64,000 bases of DNA from Leptidea sinapis (GCF_905404315.1 NC_066272.1:9920001-9984000), one strand, 5' to 3'; shown: positions 1 to 13,029, counted from the first letter of the stretch. Notes: a model not told the origin generated them from the letters alone. A program made the numbers and translations.

Positions 1-258
1 TCCGCCCTGCCCATTACAATGCAATACCGCTCAGGATTCTTGAAACACGTAGGGACTCTCAGCGGAACTACTACTGCGCTCGTCACCTTGAGGCATAAGT
101 TGTTAATTCTCATTTGCCAATTAATTTCACTAGCTACGGCGCCCTTCCGACCGAAACACAATAATGTTTACACATAACTGCTTCACGGCAGAAATAGGCA
201 CCGTTGTGGTACCCATAATCTAGCCGGCATCCTGTGCAAAGGTGCTTCCCACTGGTAA
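1..258 (-). repeat. 300-bp interspersed repeat (family R300), copy A, 5' edge cut
   Basis: This is a reverse-oriented copy of a repeat found six times in the window. Diagnostic motifs read on its own sense strand are GCCGGCTAGATTATGGGTAC, GAAGCAGTTATGTGTAAAC, GGGCGCCGTAGCTAGTG and TGCATTGTAATGGGCAGGGC. Full copies end in an A-run, suggesting a retroposed element. Confidence 0.7.
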
Positions 259-765
259 TGTCCACTTTTCATGTTCTTGTCAACAACTGAAGGTTAGCTC
301 AACGAACTTCTTCCTGTTTTATGATAGTTTTCCAGATATTCCGGAGCCACGATTACCTTTTCCTCTATTTTGCCAATCAATCCAATCAGATATGCTACTT
401 TTCTTCGTTTGACTGACTGCAACATTTCTAAATTTCTGCCAACGCACTGGTGTACCGCGACATGCATTTAAATGTGACAATTAATCTTGGTCTTAAGTAT
501 TATGAATGATTATTATTTTTTTCTATCTGCTTAATTTAAAGCACTCGCTTGCATCTGTCAACTGCTCTATTATGTTTGCAGATAACGGTCTGATACGTTT
601 ATCCTAAATTACAAGTCAAAATAAAATTTTAAAAGTTGCAACTGCATTTGGAACTAATAATTAGAGAATTCAAAATTGACTGTTCGACATTAGAACGCCT
701 CAATTCAATTGTCGTTCTGTTAGAAGAATCGAGGCACAGTGCGGTCACAGTAGACAGTACATAAT

Positions 766-1925
766 ATGTCTACTGTGGTATTAGAAACTCAACGGGTGTG
801 GCATAAAGCGCTTATAGCGAAACTGCCATCCTATGGGCTTCCCGAGAAGTTGTGCAAATGGGTCACTAGCTTTTTGGCTGATCGGAGCATCAAGGTTGTT
901 ATCAACGGTGCATGCTCCGACTTAAAACCCATAAACTCTGGTGTCCCTCAAGGTTGTGTGCTATCCCCTACGCTGTTTCTTCTGCATATCAATGATATGC
1001 TGCAAATCAGCAATATTCATTGCTATGCAGACGACAGCACAGGGTATGCTTCCTACACCGGCCGTGCCAACATGTCCCGGGATAGCGTAGAACCGGAACA
1101 AACTTGTGTCTGAAATCGAGACTATGCTTTGCAAAGTCTCGGAATGGGGCTGACAAAATTTAGCCCAATTCAACCCCAAGAAGACACAAGTTTGTGCGTT
1201 CACCACTAAAAAGTCTCCCTTTGTCGTATCCCCTCGATTCGAGATCACTCCTCTAACTGCCACAGCCTGTTCAGTTCCGTGGTCACTTGGAAGAGAAGGC
1301 CAAACTGGCCTCTAAAAAGCTTGGTGTACTCAGTAAGGCGAGACAGTAGTTCACTAAAAGCCACCGCCTGCAACTTTATAAGGCGCAAATTCGGCCTCAC
1401 ATGAAGTACTGTTCTCACCTCTGGGCGGGTGCTCCCCAGTACCATCTTCTTCCATTTGACCGCATACAACGAAGAGCGGCTCGAATCATCGACGATCAAG
1501 TCATCTCCGATCGGCTTGATTCTTTAGCATTGCGTAGAGATGTGGGTTCTCTCTGCATCTTCTACCGCATTTATCACGGGGAGTGCTCAGAGGAGTTGTT
1601 CGGGTTGATTCCAGCGGCCAAATTCCACCACCGGACATTACGTGCAAAGTACCATCCGCATCACGTAGACGTCTGGCATTCCTAAAACCGCGCGTTTTGT
1701 TCGAAACTTCTTGCCTCGCACAGCCACGTTGTGGAATCAACTACCGGAAGCGTTCTTCCCGAACAGATACGACTTAGGGACCTTCAAGAAAAAAGCATAC
1801 TACCTTAAAGGCCGGCAACGCATTTCTTGACACATCTGTTGTTGCCGATGCCCATGGGCGGTTGCCTCACCTCTCCCCATCCCGTGAGCCTCTTGCCCGT
1901 TTGCTCCCTCTCATATAAAAAAAAA
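766..1925 (+). pseudogene. CR1/Jockey-type non-LTR retrotransposon, 3' half, decayed
   Basis: The remnant starts in the reverse transcriptase domain: SGVPQGCVLSPTLFLLHIND (palm motif) and the active-site motif YADDS near 1032. After a frameshift near 1113 the C-terminal part follows in pieces. These include MKYCSHLWAGAPQY, FDRIQRRAARIIDDQV, FYRIYHGECSEELF, HHVDVWHS and, after another shift, FLPRTATLWNQLPEAFFPN. It ends in a short poly(A) at about 1917-1926. The full RT core upstream of 766 and any endonuclease are missing (5' truncated), as is common for target-primed insertions. At least six other fragments in this window belong to the same or a close family. Confidence 0.85.
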
Positions 1926-1926
1926 A

Positions 1927-3318
1927 ACCCAACGGCCACTCTTTTCAATCAAATAGAGTATTTTATAATGGCCGTAATATACATAACAAATTAGTTTGTA
2001 AGGTGTTGCATAATTATGTCATGAAAAGTAATAAATAGTTAAATGTATAAATAAAAAATCTTATATTGGGTGCATCAACCTTTATATATGTCAAAGAAAA
2101 TTATACATAATATGTCGTTCTCTTTCGTTGTCTCTATTCAAACTTATACACGGGCCATAAGTTTAGGTGTCAGAGAGCGAGCAAAATTAATTTAACGCCA
2201 TATGAAATTGATACCAGCTTTATGAATCCCGACAAGTACTGTATGCCTAGATTTGCTTCTATAGGGATTATTTACCGAAGTAACTCGACCCCGACATGCA
2301 CATTTCATACTGTTTTAAACAAATATTTGCACCTACTTTAAAGAATGTTAGATATTAAGACAACAAATGTTACAAATCATTGGTGTGTTTGCTAAAATAA
2401 AATAATTATAAGTTAGTTTTCTACTTGCAAAATGGAAATGCCAAATTTCAATACAATGCATATGATTTTTGTAGTTTTAACATAACGCTATGTATTTAAA
2501 TATGACTATTTTTTCTCTTTTAACTCATTTTACATACTTACGTAATTAAGATTCAAAGTGTAATTTCAATAGTCAATGAATTTTCTTGTACAATTCGAGC
2601 CTAAAATAACATATCTCTCAAAATTAAGTTTAGTCTATGACCCTTTCTAAATTTATTTAAATCTTACTATTATGTCGGTAAATACTCACTTTTTACTAAT
2701 TGGACTTATTATTCATACTATGAAATCGTATTTAAAGCTTTTTTGGTAACAAAAATATATTTAAAACTGAGTACATAAAAAAAGTACTTGAATTATTATA
2801 TTAATTAGTTAATTGCGTTTACACTATATATAAGCACCTATAAATAAATAAATAATTTGTTAAAACATGACCAACATCATTATAAAGTAATTAAAATGAA
2901 ACCTAATTATCTATTGAAACAAGTTTTAACAACAACATAATTCCAAATAAACTATATCTTGTAGTTCGTGATCACTAATAGATTAATGTTTTTCTATACA
3001 AAGGTAGGTATTTCCATTGGAAAACACAGTTATAAATGTCGTTCGTATTGTAAGCTTAACAAAGCAAAAAATAAATTTCCCGAAACCTCGTCGACAAAGA
3101 GCATACAACGTGAATCATGGCTACGAATCATAATAGAGAACTATTATTTATTCTGTGGCGGATAAATTTTGGAAAGTTGTAGGAATTACGCTAACGGCGC
3201 CTGCCACTTTGACGAGTAGATTCTGGCATATTATTTCAATTAAAAATTTTGGTTTAATAACCGATTTATATGAAAAAAGAAATATATGAGCTATATGCAC
3301 CACTGAAAATAGCTTTTA
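1927..3318. other. AT-rich stretch, nothing recognised
   Basis: No conserved frame, RNA gene or repeat shared with the rest of the window was found. The 65-codon plus frame at 2968 has no supporting motif. Confidence 0.5.
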
Positions 3319-3498
3319 CGGCCGTTTTCAATAACCTATCTATCCTTAGTTTAACTTACTTGAGTTATACATCTATTATTTTAAGCTTACTAACATTTCA
3401 AAAACCTATTGACAGATAGCATTGGACTATAACTAGATATAACATAGATAAGATATTGTCATTAAACGGTGACAGCAATGTATCCGTGAAAACGGCCG
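3319..3498 (+). mobile_element. MITE, CGGCCGTTTTCAATAAC subfamily, copy 1
   Basis: Terminal inverted repeats start CGGCCGTTTTCAATAAC; the right end is GAAAACGGCCG. Flanks are TTA on the left and TAA on the right. A second copy lies at 21270-21478 in reverse. Non-coding, 180 bp. Confidence 0.65.
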
Positions 3499-3639
3499 TA
3501 AGTCGGCTAAGCAGTATCTAAATCTTAATATAAATCCAGTGTCCTGATGTTTGTTTCCAGTTAACTCCCAAAGTAATTAACGGATTTAGTCCAAATTGAG
3601 ATAGAAGAGTTTTTATTTCGACTTGGGACCCATACTTAT

Positions 3640-3845
3640 TTTTATTTCCAATATTTGTTTTGTATGGACTAAGAGAGAATTTATTGACGCACGGTTTGAT
3701 AGTTCTGCTGTGAAACAATTTCATATCAATAACAACAGGGAGCATATTTTCCGAAATAATTCTTGATATTATGAAATATTATTGACAAATTTATAAAAAA
3801 CAGTATTTTATTTATTATGTACAGAACGTCTGTCGGGTCAGCTAG
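3640..3845 (+). mobile_element. Helitron 3' part, 5' end lost
   Basis: It ends ACGTCTGTCGGGTCAGCTAG followed by T, the CTAG|T Helitron end. The body matches the outer element at 46.38-46.86 kb (ATTTGTTTTGTATGGAC, ACAACAGGGAGCATATTTT) and contains the unoccupied equivalent of the nested insertion site. Confidence 0.7.
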
Positions 3846-4637
3846 TTCTTATTATATATACATATATTGACTACTAATAGGTACTCATACGAGGCGAAAA
3901 GTACATCAAACAATATAAAAAAATTGCGAATCACACATACAAGAAATATTTTGATTTTTTATAAATAAATTAAACACATTTTTAAGTATAAATATTGGGA
4001 TTAAAGTTGTCGAAAGTCCTTAAATCTGCGATAATAATATAAATTTCAGTCAGCAGCTAACTGCTAGCCTAAGCTAGGCAGGTTCCTCAACAATAATTAC
4101 TGCAGGTTTTTTAGGACTGGTTTCTAGAACAGGTGATCATTACGTCAAATGTGTCAAGTCGTTCGAATTCAATATGTAACACAGCTTTATATTTATTTAT
4201 AATGATATTAATTAAAATGATTAATTTATATTTTATATTATTTTTTTTTATTGTAATAATATTCAAAATTGGGTGATTGTAGTGAAATTGCCAAAAGCTG
4301 ATTATACTCTTTATAAAATTGAGGCTGAAATACCGTTCAGGACATTAGCTACTATCAACAAAGCGTGGGTGTAAACAGATTTGGCTAAGAGTCCCGTTCC
4401 GAATTGGAGTAAAACGAAATCCTACAGACATCTTGACTCATTCCCAAATAAAACTTCCTCGGCTATTAGCCCCAATTTGTATAATTTTATGTCGCGGCCG
4501 TAAATACGGAAACCCAAACACACGAAGTATTCTACGTATAACACAAAACGTTTTATTAATATTTGTGATATTCTTGTCAGTACTAAAAATGTTTTTCAAT
4601 AATCATTCAACTATTTTATATGTGATTATAGATGTGG

Positions 4638-5116
4638 CGTTCAAGTAGATGCTTTTGGGCATCACGGGCTATCCTGCCTAAAATCAGTCGCGCCAGCATC
4701 CGCAGGGCAGTAGCCGCTCTTAATATACCAGCTGTTTAAGAGCCAAATGGTATTACCCGCCGCGATGGCAATCGTCCTGAGGGAATGACCCTGGTGGCTT
4801 GACAACGGGGAAGGGCGCTGGTCTGGGACGCGACTTGCTTCGACACTCTGGCTACTTCTCATGTCCAAGTTACGTCAGTTGGTGCTGGGGCTGCTGCATC
4901 GACTGCCGAAGACAGCAAGCGTCGCAAATATGTCGGTCTCAGTGAGTCTTACATCTTTGTGCCGTTTGGTATCGAGACACTTGGCCCTTGGGGCCCAAAG
5001 GCGCGGAGAATGTACAAAGTACTATCTTCGCGCCTCAACAGGCAATCCAAGCACTGGCAACTACTTCGATCAACGGATCAGCCTAGCTATCCAGTATTCT
5101 TGGGCTTCCCCGTAGT
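4638..5116 (+). pseudogene. Fragment of a retroelement-associated ORF with PD-(D/E)XK-like pattern
   Basis: Translation in one main frame gives a degraded GHHGLSC block, then RPEGMTLVA, a stop, and RGRALVWDATCFDTLATSH. KRRKYVGLSESYIFVPFGIE and TLGPWGPKARRMYKVLSSRL follow. After a frameshift the reading is TGNYFDQRISLAIQYSWASP. From memory of family patterns, this order (GLHGLSC, RPDG, VWDxT, KY..L, VETLGPWG, QRISIAIQ) is a conserved downstream region found with reverse-transcriptase genes in many invertebrates. The D...E.K spacing suggests a restriction-endonuclease-like fold, which is inference. One stop and at least one frameshift show it is inactive. Confidence 0.5.
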
Positions 5117-6459
5117 GATAGTTTTTATTTTATGTAATCATAGTATTGTAAATATAGTTATAAGATTTGTTTTATTTAACTATATATTTACTCTTTTATT
5201 CTATTTATTTAGTGGATTCGCAACCAATTCATCACCGACAATTTATGTGATAAGGTACAATAATTTTTAACACGCTGTTTTGCTTGGTACGTTTGTATGT
5301 GATGGAAATCTTTTAACGTCGGATTTAATTGACACCTCGCACACTTATCAACACCGATGACAATGCAATAATTTAAATAGTCTCTCGTGTTGTATTAGTT
5401 GGGTATGTAGTGGAATTTTACAACTTAGTTTTCGAGCTCTTTAAAACGTCGATATTGTACTTACAGTTTCCATTTTTAGCAAGAGTTTTTTTTTGACTTT
5501 GTGCCAATTTACAAAAAAACAATAAAAACAAGCTTAATGGAATGCCAAACTCAAAATTAGAGAATTATTTTCAATAAGATTTAAATTAAGAATAGTGCGA
5601 GTAAAGCATGTTATTTAGTTTTGTTTTTAACTTAACTCTCCAATTTTCAAGTGTCATTTTTAACTATTTAGTAGTATATATATCTACGAATCAGTTTTTT
5701 ATTTCATTTGCGATTCATGCTAGTTTCATTGTTCACAAGTTTATTTTTGTTTTAAATAATGACCTCATTAGTCTTCACAACCTCTTTTGTGACATAATAT
5801 AACCTCGCCCGGTCTCTTCGCATGACAGCGATATCTGATAAATTCAGATAACCGTTACTTATCAATAACAATTTCTAATATCAGATAATGCCTCGTAGTC
5901 TCGAGAACATACTCAGCTTATAGTATTTAAGTGATTGATTAATTAATGAAGAGAATGGTTACGCAATTACGTTTTAAGAATAGGTTGTCGATAAACGATC
6001 TAGTTGGTCACAATATTCATGAAAGTAGTGTCAGGTAATAACTAATTAATGAGAATGTTTCGATCGATGCGGAAAATATTTACTACTATTACATACCTAG
6101 TGGTATCGAGTGCTAGAAATTGCTGTGAGAAGCATTGCTCGTGTTGTAAGTACATTATATTCAGTACTTACCTGAGATTCCGCAATAGACAAACACTTTA
6201 TATTAGCAGTACTATCAAGGGTTAGTAATACTGGGGTCCACCGTTACGGGAGCCGGCGAAATATCGTATGCTGTTCTGTTAAAACCTCTATTGCCAACTG
6301 AAGTGTGTAGAGTCGATAATGAAATAGACGCGTCCATACTAAAATTGTTTATGCACGAAGTTTAAAAAATAAAATAAATATATAGTGTTATATTTCACCA
6401 ATATCTATGAAGTTTTTTGTCGGAATACTATACCATGATATATTTAATAATACAGATTA
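5117..6459. other. AT-rich stretch, nothing recognised
   Basis: Small frames (for example at 5608) are hydrophobic AT-rich chance readings. No splice-consistent exon was seen. Confidence 0.5.
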
Positions 6460-6540
6460 CACAAATAAAATTTGAAAATAAAATTTTATGAACAATGCGG
6501 GACTCGAAACCACGACCTCTCGCTTTCCGTGCGACTTTTA
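6460..6540 (-). repeat. tRNA-like repeat, truncated copy
   Basis: AAAATTTTATGAACAATGCG, then GGACTCGAAACCACGACCTC; cut after the anticodon region. Same family as 31.5, 35.2, 55.7 and 56.1 kb. Confidence 0.5.
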
Positions 6541-8444
6541 AAAAAATATTTAAGATAATTTAAAGTTGTTAACGTGTAAACGTGTAACGTGTTAGGGTTT
6601 CTATCTATCGTAAATGAGAAACCTTATTTTATCAAAAAATGTTTTTAATGCCTCCATTCTTTTCTTATTTTGCTTGCTTTGAGGAGAAATTGGCAGATCT
6701 TTTATAACTTTAAAATATTATTTCTATTATGTATGTTTGGTACAGAACAAGTTTATCTGAAAAAGTAGCAGAAATTAAAATTTAAAGTTTCACAAAATTC
6801 TACTACTTGAAGTTTCATTCCATTGCCCATGCACGTTGTGGCAAGTAAACGAAACATATCATCTAATTCAATCATAAAATATATTATAAGTTTTTATATA
6901 TTTTACTTTCGGTGTCTGTTCCAAAAACAAGAATTAAGAATATTTTTAATATGATGGAAAACTATACAAATATTTTATATTTAAAGCCGCGTCTAAATAT
7001 CTTAATTCTACGTTGGGTGGGTCCTGCGCCCTGTGAAGGCTGCGCGCGCAGATTCCCAACATGTATTCGCAAATTAAAATTCCTTCGTATGGAATAAAAA
7101 TGGTTTTCGATTTTATTCATTTGAAAACTTAGGTCGGATTTGCATGAGTTTCAAAGACATTTTATTGAGAATGAGATAGTAGATAATATTATATACATAC
7201 TCTAGGATGTGCCTTGCGAGGACAGCGACATCTGTTGTCATAGTCATAGTTTTACTAAATGTTCTCTTTGTACTGACATTATGATTCATCCCCACCTGTT
7301 TTATGACGTTTGTGTATATGGTAGATCACGCCTTTGTGTGCTGCAGGAGCCAGGCTACATCTGAAAGGCTGTATTGATGTTCGTCGGACGTCGAGTGAGC
7401 TGGTCTAAGTATTAACCGATGGCTATGTAAATATTACTTTGTTTTTTAAATGTATCTCGGGGGCGATCGCGTTGGAGTTAATAGGAGGTCTGACTGTGGT
7501 TGTGATCAACCGTGTGGTGCGCGAACGGAGTATAACTCCTAGACCCCCTTCCACATTTTTTTTTTAAAATTAAAGAGATTGTGTATCCAGACGTATATAC
7601 GAAATGCTGAGTTAACCGACTAACCTGACAGATTTGGTAGAATAGAAATAAAATAAGTTTTAAATCATTTTGTTCATATACAAGAAACCAGTTAAGTGCT
7701 AGTTGAGCTCGCGCACACTAGCCGGGGATAATGTTTATTACATTGTAACAATTACAGGTATGCCAAGTGGCCGGGTGATGGGCACAGGCTCTAACCTGGG
7801 TTGAATCGCTTTATGCTTCGCCTAAGATGATGAGTTAGGACTTAGGGCAAAATGTCAGTGTTTTTCAACAGTTTTCCTAATATATTGTTTCAAAGCTATT
7901 TATTTTAATAAATTCTATAAATTTTTCAGCAATTCTCTGACAACTTACCATCGTGACATAGACTTCGGTGACGCTCAATGACGTACAGACATTGTTCCTG
8001 AATTCATTGAAATATTTCTTTAAATAGAAAAACCTCGTAAAATAAATTGAGATGACCCAAACTACATGCGAAGTTAACACTAGAAATATTGTATGATATA
8101 TTATTATTATTCTTTCTTGATGTTCCTGTTGCGAAGAATTACCTGAAACAAACAACAAAACCTATCATTAGTAAGATAGTTTCGTGTGTAATAATAAAGA
8201 GGCGAGGACTTTCCTATATGTAGGATTTTATCCTCACTTATATGATAAACACTAATGTGAGTTTGTTCGTCTACTCAACCGATCTATTTTACACACAAGT
8301 GGTCAGAGGTACAGTAAAGGAATTGAGGGTAGATCCACATATCACAATTGACATATTTATATGTGTTATATAAATTATTTTACTCCATATTTTTATTGGT
8401 TTCAGATTTATTCTAATAAGAAATTTACAAATTGACTGAGTTTT
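6541..8444. other. Unassigned stretch, nothing recognised
   Basis: There are two slightly GC-richer islands (7000-7060 and 7440-7560) but no frame, tRNA or terminal repeats. The minus frame at 7877-8158 is unsupported. Confidence 0.45.
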
Positions 8445-8720
8445 TTATCCTGTCCTTCCCCGGGGCTTAAAAAGAAAAGGGTAGTCCCAGGCACAAGGGT
8501 GTCGTAAGAGGCGACTAGGTCGGGGTTTCAGCGCTCTGTGAACGGTTCGATCACTTCTACTGCATTGATCACGGCGAGTCTTCCGAAGAGTTGTTTGACC
8601 TGACTCCTACCGTCAAATTCCACCTTCGCACCGGAATCTTTATCAACGTACAACCAAGCTGTGGAATGAGCTTAATCCTTTTTCCGTTCCTTTAAAAAAA
8701 GTATACCTTAATAAATGGTA
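8445..8720 (+). pseudogene. CR1/Jockey-type LINE fragment, internally deleted
   Basis: The stretch starts with the GTCGTAAGAGGCGACTA motif seen near some lepidopteran LINEs. It then holds AGCGCTCTGTGAACGG joined abruptly to a frame coding FYCIDHGESSEELFDL, equivalent to FYRIYHGECSEELF of the copy at 1.6 kb. A further piece codes the TKLWNEL-type motif. Frames are broken, and the join implies an internal deletion. Confidence 0.6.
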
Positions 8721-9109
8721 GGCAAAGATCCTGTTAGTCTTTTGGTGTTGCAGGAGGAATAAGATGTTGAAAATCCCGTCGTCCCGTGACGGCAGTTTTA
8801 TGTATTAGGAACTCGAAGTTAACACGTACAACATTGTGGGCAAAAGCAAGTACTATATTAAAGTTTATAATTTAATTTCTTTTTTATTATGTTGAATATA
8901 TTTTTTTTAATTTACATCCATAATAATCACCATGTAAAATAATTCTGCACTTGTCAACAGTTTCACTTACATTAGAGGAACGGGAAAGTGGCATACGTAC
9001 TAGTGGAAAGTAAAAATAACGCCCGTCCATGGACATCCATAATACCAGAGGTCAATAGAATAGCCTTTGAGTAGTATAGTATAATAGCAATTAAAGTACA
9101 ATGTTATAT

Positions 9110-9480
9110 ATTTTATTAAAAAGAGCGCAAAAACAGAATTCTGGGAGAGTTTCTTGCGGCGCTTCTCTCTTACATAGCCATTTGTTTCCGAAGCGGTTGT
9201 AGCGTTAAAAATTACATAAAAAAGGAATTCTAAAGAACTTAATTTTGAGGAAAAATGCCAATTATGCTTTAACCTCGATTCTTGAAGGTACCTGGGTCAC
9301 ATCGGTTCAGAATTACGGCAGCTAGAAGATTGTTCCACAAAGTGGGTATGCGATGCTAAATATTTGTCTCTAAGCTCGCGAATGTGCAGTCAGACATCAA
9401 CAATGGGATGTAGAATCCTGGAGCAAATGGCAAATATAACAATAACATATAGCTCTCCCAAGATATCAAAATTACAGGAA
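9110..9480 (-). pseudogene. Non-LTR retrotransposon 3' end (family with CCGCTTCGGAAACAAATGG tail)
   Basis: On the minus strand the remnant codes a C-terminal tail (LRDKYLASHTHFV, then a frameshift, then a CDPGTFK-like piece). Its 3' UTR contains CCGCTTCGGAAACAAATGG and GCGCCGCAAGAAACTCTCCC. The same 3' UTR recurs on the minus strand at 45.84-46.03 kb, so this is one dispersed family. Confidence 0.6.
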
Positions 9481-9782
9481 ATCCAAACTAACATTATATA
9501 ACCAAAACATGGCTAAGTCTGATCGGCAGATAAAGACAATCGACGATCGTCGCACATTTTTCGGAAAGCGCCTGCGAATCAGCACGCACTAAAGTTTGCT
9601 AATGTAATGTTATACGGCACGCAAAGGGGGGACTTCCGGCTTCTAACGGATCGTATTTCGTAACCTTCAACCACTATGTGACTTGTGCTGACTTATCCAT
9701 AAAGTTATGTGGACACGACAAGGTACAAGTCACAGAACAGTTTAAAGAAATTTTACCTATTCTGTGGTACAAGTAATATAAA

Positions 9783-9900
9783 TGCCTTTTTATTTTATTA
9801 CGGGACGAGACGAGCAGGACGTTCAACTGATGGTAATTGATACGCCCACCCGATTACAATGCAGTGCCGCTCCGTATTCTTGAAAAGCCCAAAAAGATAG
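9783..9900 (-). repeat. R300 repeat, copy B, truncated
   Basis: Only the 3' 110 bp remain on the minus strand: ACGAGCAGGACGTTCAACTG, TGGTAATTGATACGCCC, CAATGCAGTGCCGCTC. The A-rich end abuts TTTTATTTTATT at 9787. Confidence 0.65.
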
Positions 9901-10379
9901 AAATAGTCGCCGTAAAAAAGTATCAGTCAGCACAGGTTGGTTCGAGACTCGAGTGCCATGAGATAAATAAGACAATGATCGCGGCAATTGGCGGCGCTAA
10001 ATGTCTACTGTTTGTTGTGTAACTTGAAGTGGGCACAAAGGTCTTGGCCTCGGTAACTTACAAGTACTAGCTGTCTCCATGACTTTGCTACATTACACGA
10101 CACGACATTTACACGACAACCTGACCACTAAATATTTATACCTATTTATTTCTCGTGGAACCTTTTTATTCATTTTCTAAAATGAATCTAGCCTAAGTCA
10201 CTTGTCTGAGACTAAGATCTGCCACGACAAGTTACTTGTCAAAAATAAAGATAAAAAAATACTTTTGAAGGGATTAATAACGCGAGTAAATCTCATTTAT
10301 GGTGGTTGATATTTGGTAAAGATACCAATAAAGATTTTGTGTCACGGCTTTTCGACAACAACTCCCAATTACTCATATA

Positions 10380-10960
10380 GTATCGAAATACTGCGTCATC
10401 TGGAAGACAAAGCTAAACTGGCTTCGGAGATAGTTGGGGTGAAATAGAGCATGGCAAAATTAATTCGGCTGACATTCTAGCGCTCAACAAAGTTTATGGT
10501 CTTTGGTGTAGTACTTCCATCTCTGGTCTATTAACTCCTAACTGTTTGATCACGTCCCGTGCAGAGCTGCTTGAATAGTCGGGGATCTATTGATATGTAA
10601 ATAGCTCTATTACCTAGAGGCTGACAGTACTTTACTTCAAGTCACCACCTGTAACTGCATGCGGCGAAAATTTGGCCTCACATGGAGCATTTTTATAACC
10701 GCATCAAGTCATCTACGAACGGCTTGATTATTTGGCGTTACGTAGAGATGTGAGTGCACCTGAGCAGGTCAGAGGAGTTGTCCAGATTGATATCAGCAGC
10801 CGAATTCCACAGTTACGTCAAAATGCAAAATTTCACCCGCATCATGTTGATGTTATACAACCGCGCTATATGATAAATTTCTAGTCTCGCACAGTCACTT
10901 TGTGGAATCATTTATCGGCTGCAGTTTTCCCGGATCGATCCGGCTCAGGGAACAGAGAGC
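10380..10960 (+). pseudogene. CR1/Jockey-type LINE remnant, scrambled
   Basis: Several segments match the copy at 1.25-1.78 kb: the LEDKAKLAS stretch near 10400, GGCGAAAATTTGGCCTCACA near 10664, the GGCTTGATTATTTGGCGTTA part near 10720, and the TTTGTGGAATCA (LWN) part near 10900. Order is kept, but many indels break the frame. It is a dead copy. Confidence 0.6.
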
Positions 10961-11029
10961 TAAAATAGTTTGGAATTAATTCTAAAGAAATCCAAGCATA
11001 TTTTCTAATTTCTACTGATAAATTTTTTT

Positions 11030-11290
11030 TTTGCGCCCAAGCAAGGGAATGGGCTACCCTCCGGGATAACGACGGGAGGGAGCTGGTGAATGCTCATGCA
11101 TACCAACGCAGCCTAAGTCTGCGTTGGTTATGTGGGACTCACGTGAAAACCTAGGTGCCTACCCACTAAACACCACCTGCAGTTGGCTTTGGGCAGGTGC
11201 CCTCTAAGCCTACATCGAAGGTGACCTTCTCATGGGGAGAGAGAGGCGCAAGCGGCACTCCTTATGGAGTTTCCGCTGGGATGATACTGA
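11030..11290 (+). repeat. GC-richer repeat-like segment with a strong hairpin
   Basis: ACCAACGCAG (11102-11111) and CTGCGTTGGT (11119-11128) form a perfect 10-bp stem with a 7-nt loop. The segment is far more GC-rich than its flanks and may be the 5' region of a retroelement. No frame is convincing. Confidence 0.35.
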
Positions 11291-12087
11291 TAAAATATAA
11301 TCAATTATCATGTATTTATTTCGAAACAGCTATGTCTTTCATGCTAACAAGATACTTATGGCGCCACCTACAGAGATATTAACTAAACTCAATATTTTGT
11401 TTCACAGCCATCTACTGGAACTACATAAAACTAAGCAAACTTTGAAACCTTTCTTCGACATGTTTATGCAATGTTGCTTTTATCGTCTAACCATCATCGT
11501 TAAAGCCCGCTAGATGGCACGAATCACAGAAAACAGAAAGGAAACAGAAAGTTCATAAAATTTTCTCATAATTTATTACAAGTACTACATCTGAACTAGA
11601 TCAACATAATAAACAATTTTCTTATTCACGAATTATTAGAAAAAATAATTCCTACTGGCAGAGTTTTTGTGAAGTCTCTTCACTAAATTTATTTGTACAT
11701 TTAACGACCCGAACATGATTACTAACGGACAAACATTTTCCGTTCATTTAATGGATTATAAACCAAGTTGTAAATAACTATGTCACGATATTAAAATAAT
11801 AATGCATACCGATAGCCAATGGAATGTAAAATATTTACATCGCTTGTGGTTTCGAATATAAACTGATATTGCGGTTGTTATATTTAGGTACTTCGTTATT
11901 TAATTAATTTATAATTTCTATTGTTTTATTGTAAGGATTAAACGGAATTAAAAATCAAATTATCTGACTGCGAAGGAGTTTAAAAATCGATAATTTTTTT
12001 TTTGTAATAAAGTACTTTATATTTTTTAAATCGCTTATTTTTGATGTCAATTATGACAAGTGTACCGACAAGATTTACAAAAAGGTC
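11291..12087. other. AT-rich stretch, nothing recognised
   Basis: No feature could be supported; plus frames at 11197 and 11310 overlap each other without motif or splice support. Confidence 0.45.
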
Positions 12088-12306
12088 CTTTTTTATGACA
12101 ATAACAAGCAGGACGTACAGCTAATGGTAATTTATACGCCCTGTCCATTCCAAATGCAGTGCCGCTCAGGATTCTTGAAAAACCCAAAAATACTGAGCGG
12201 CACTACAATTGCGCTCGTCACCTCGAGACATAAGATGTTAAAACTCATTTGCCCAGTAATTTCACTAGCTATAGCGCCCTTCAGACCGAAACACAGTAAT
12301 GTGTAA
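12088..12306 (-). repeat. R300 repeat, copy C, 5' truncated
   Basis: The minus-strand copy has CAGGACGTACAGCTAATGGT, CAGTGCCGCTCAGGATTC and CTCGTCACCTCGAGACATAA up to CGAAACACAGTAATGTG. The first 80 bp of the family are missing. Confidence 0.7.
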
Positions 12307-12738
12307 TTAAATATTGACATCTTTGTAATAAAGCCTACAAAAAGTTTAGATTTGTTAAGATGATAAAAAAATAAAGGGTTGCACTCCGGGAGTGCTGGCA
12401 GAAATGAGATCTGCACGAATTGCTTTATTTATCAGTATAAAAGTACTGGCATTTATGTGGTTACATAATTCAACTTACAAATTATATTTTTGTTATTATA
12501 TTATATATAGTTTATAATAGTCACAAAAGACTCAAGTCTCCTCCGTCTTACAAATTTTCGATCAGGCCACGTGTAATGACGCGAGTTTAACATTTTATAC
12601 CCATCCCAAGAAAAGTGCTCAACGCCACTAAAGAAGATTTCACTTCTAAAATGGTAGTAAATATATTCTTAAAAAAATGTTGACTATAAGCTCTTATAGG
12701 TCAAAATATGAAGGCATAATTATTGTGTTACCTACAAA

Positions 12739-13023
12739 TCCTACTAATATTATAAATGTGAAAGTTTGTATGTCTGGATGTATGTTTGAACTTCTTTAAC
12801 TCAAAATCTACTCAATAGATTTTGATGAAACTTTACAATAATATAGCTTACACACCAGAATAACAAATAGGCTTTAATTTATCAAACTATAGTATGAATT
12901 ATACAAAATATTAAAGAAGTGTGATTGTTACTAATGAGTACAACTAGCGCCATCTCTTATCAACTAGCAAGAAAAAGATCAATACAATTTATATGGCAAA
13001 ACAACGTTTGCCGAGTCAGCTAG
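12739..13023 (+). mobile_element. Non-autonomous Helitron, both ends intact
   Basis: A|TCCTACTAATATTATAAATG at the left and ACGTTTGCCGAGTCAGCTAG|T at the right: canonical TC...CTAG ends between A and T. 285 bp, no coding. Confidence 0.75.
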
Positions 13024-13029
13024 TATCAT

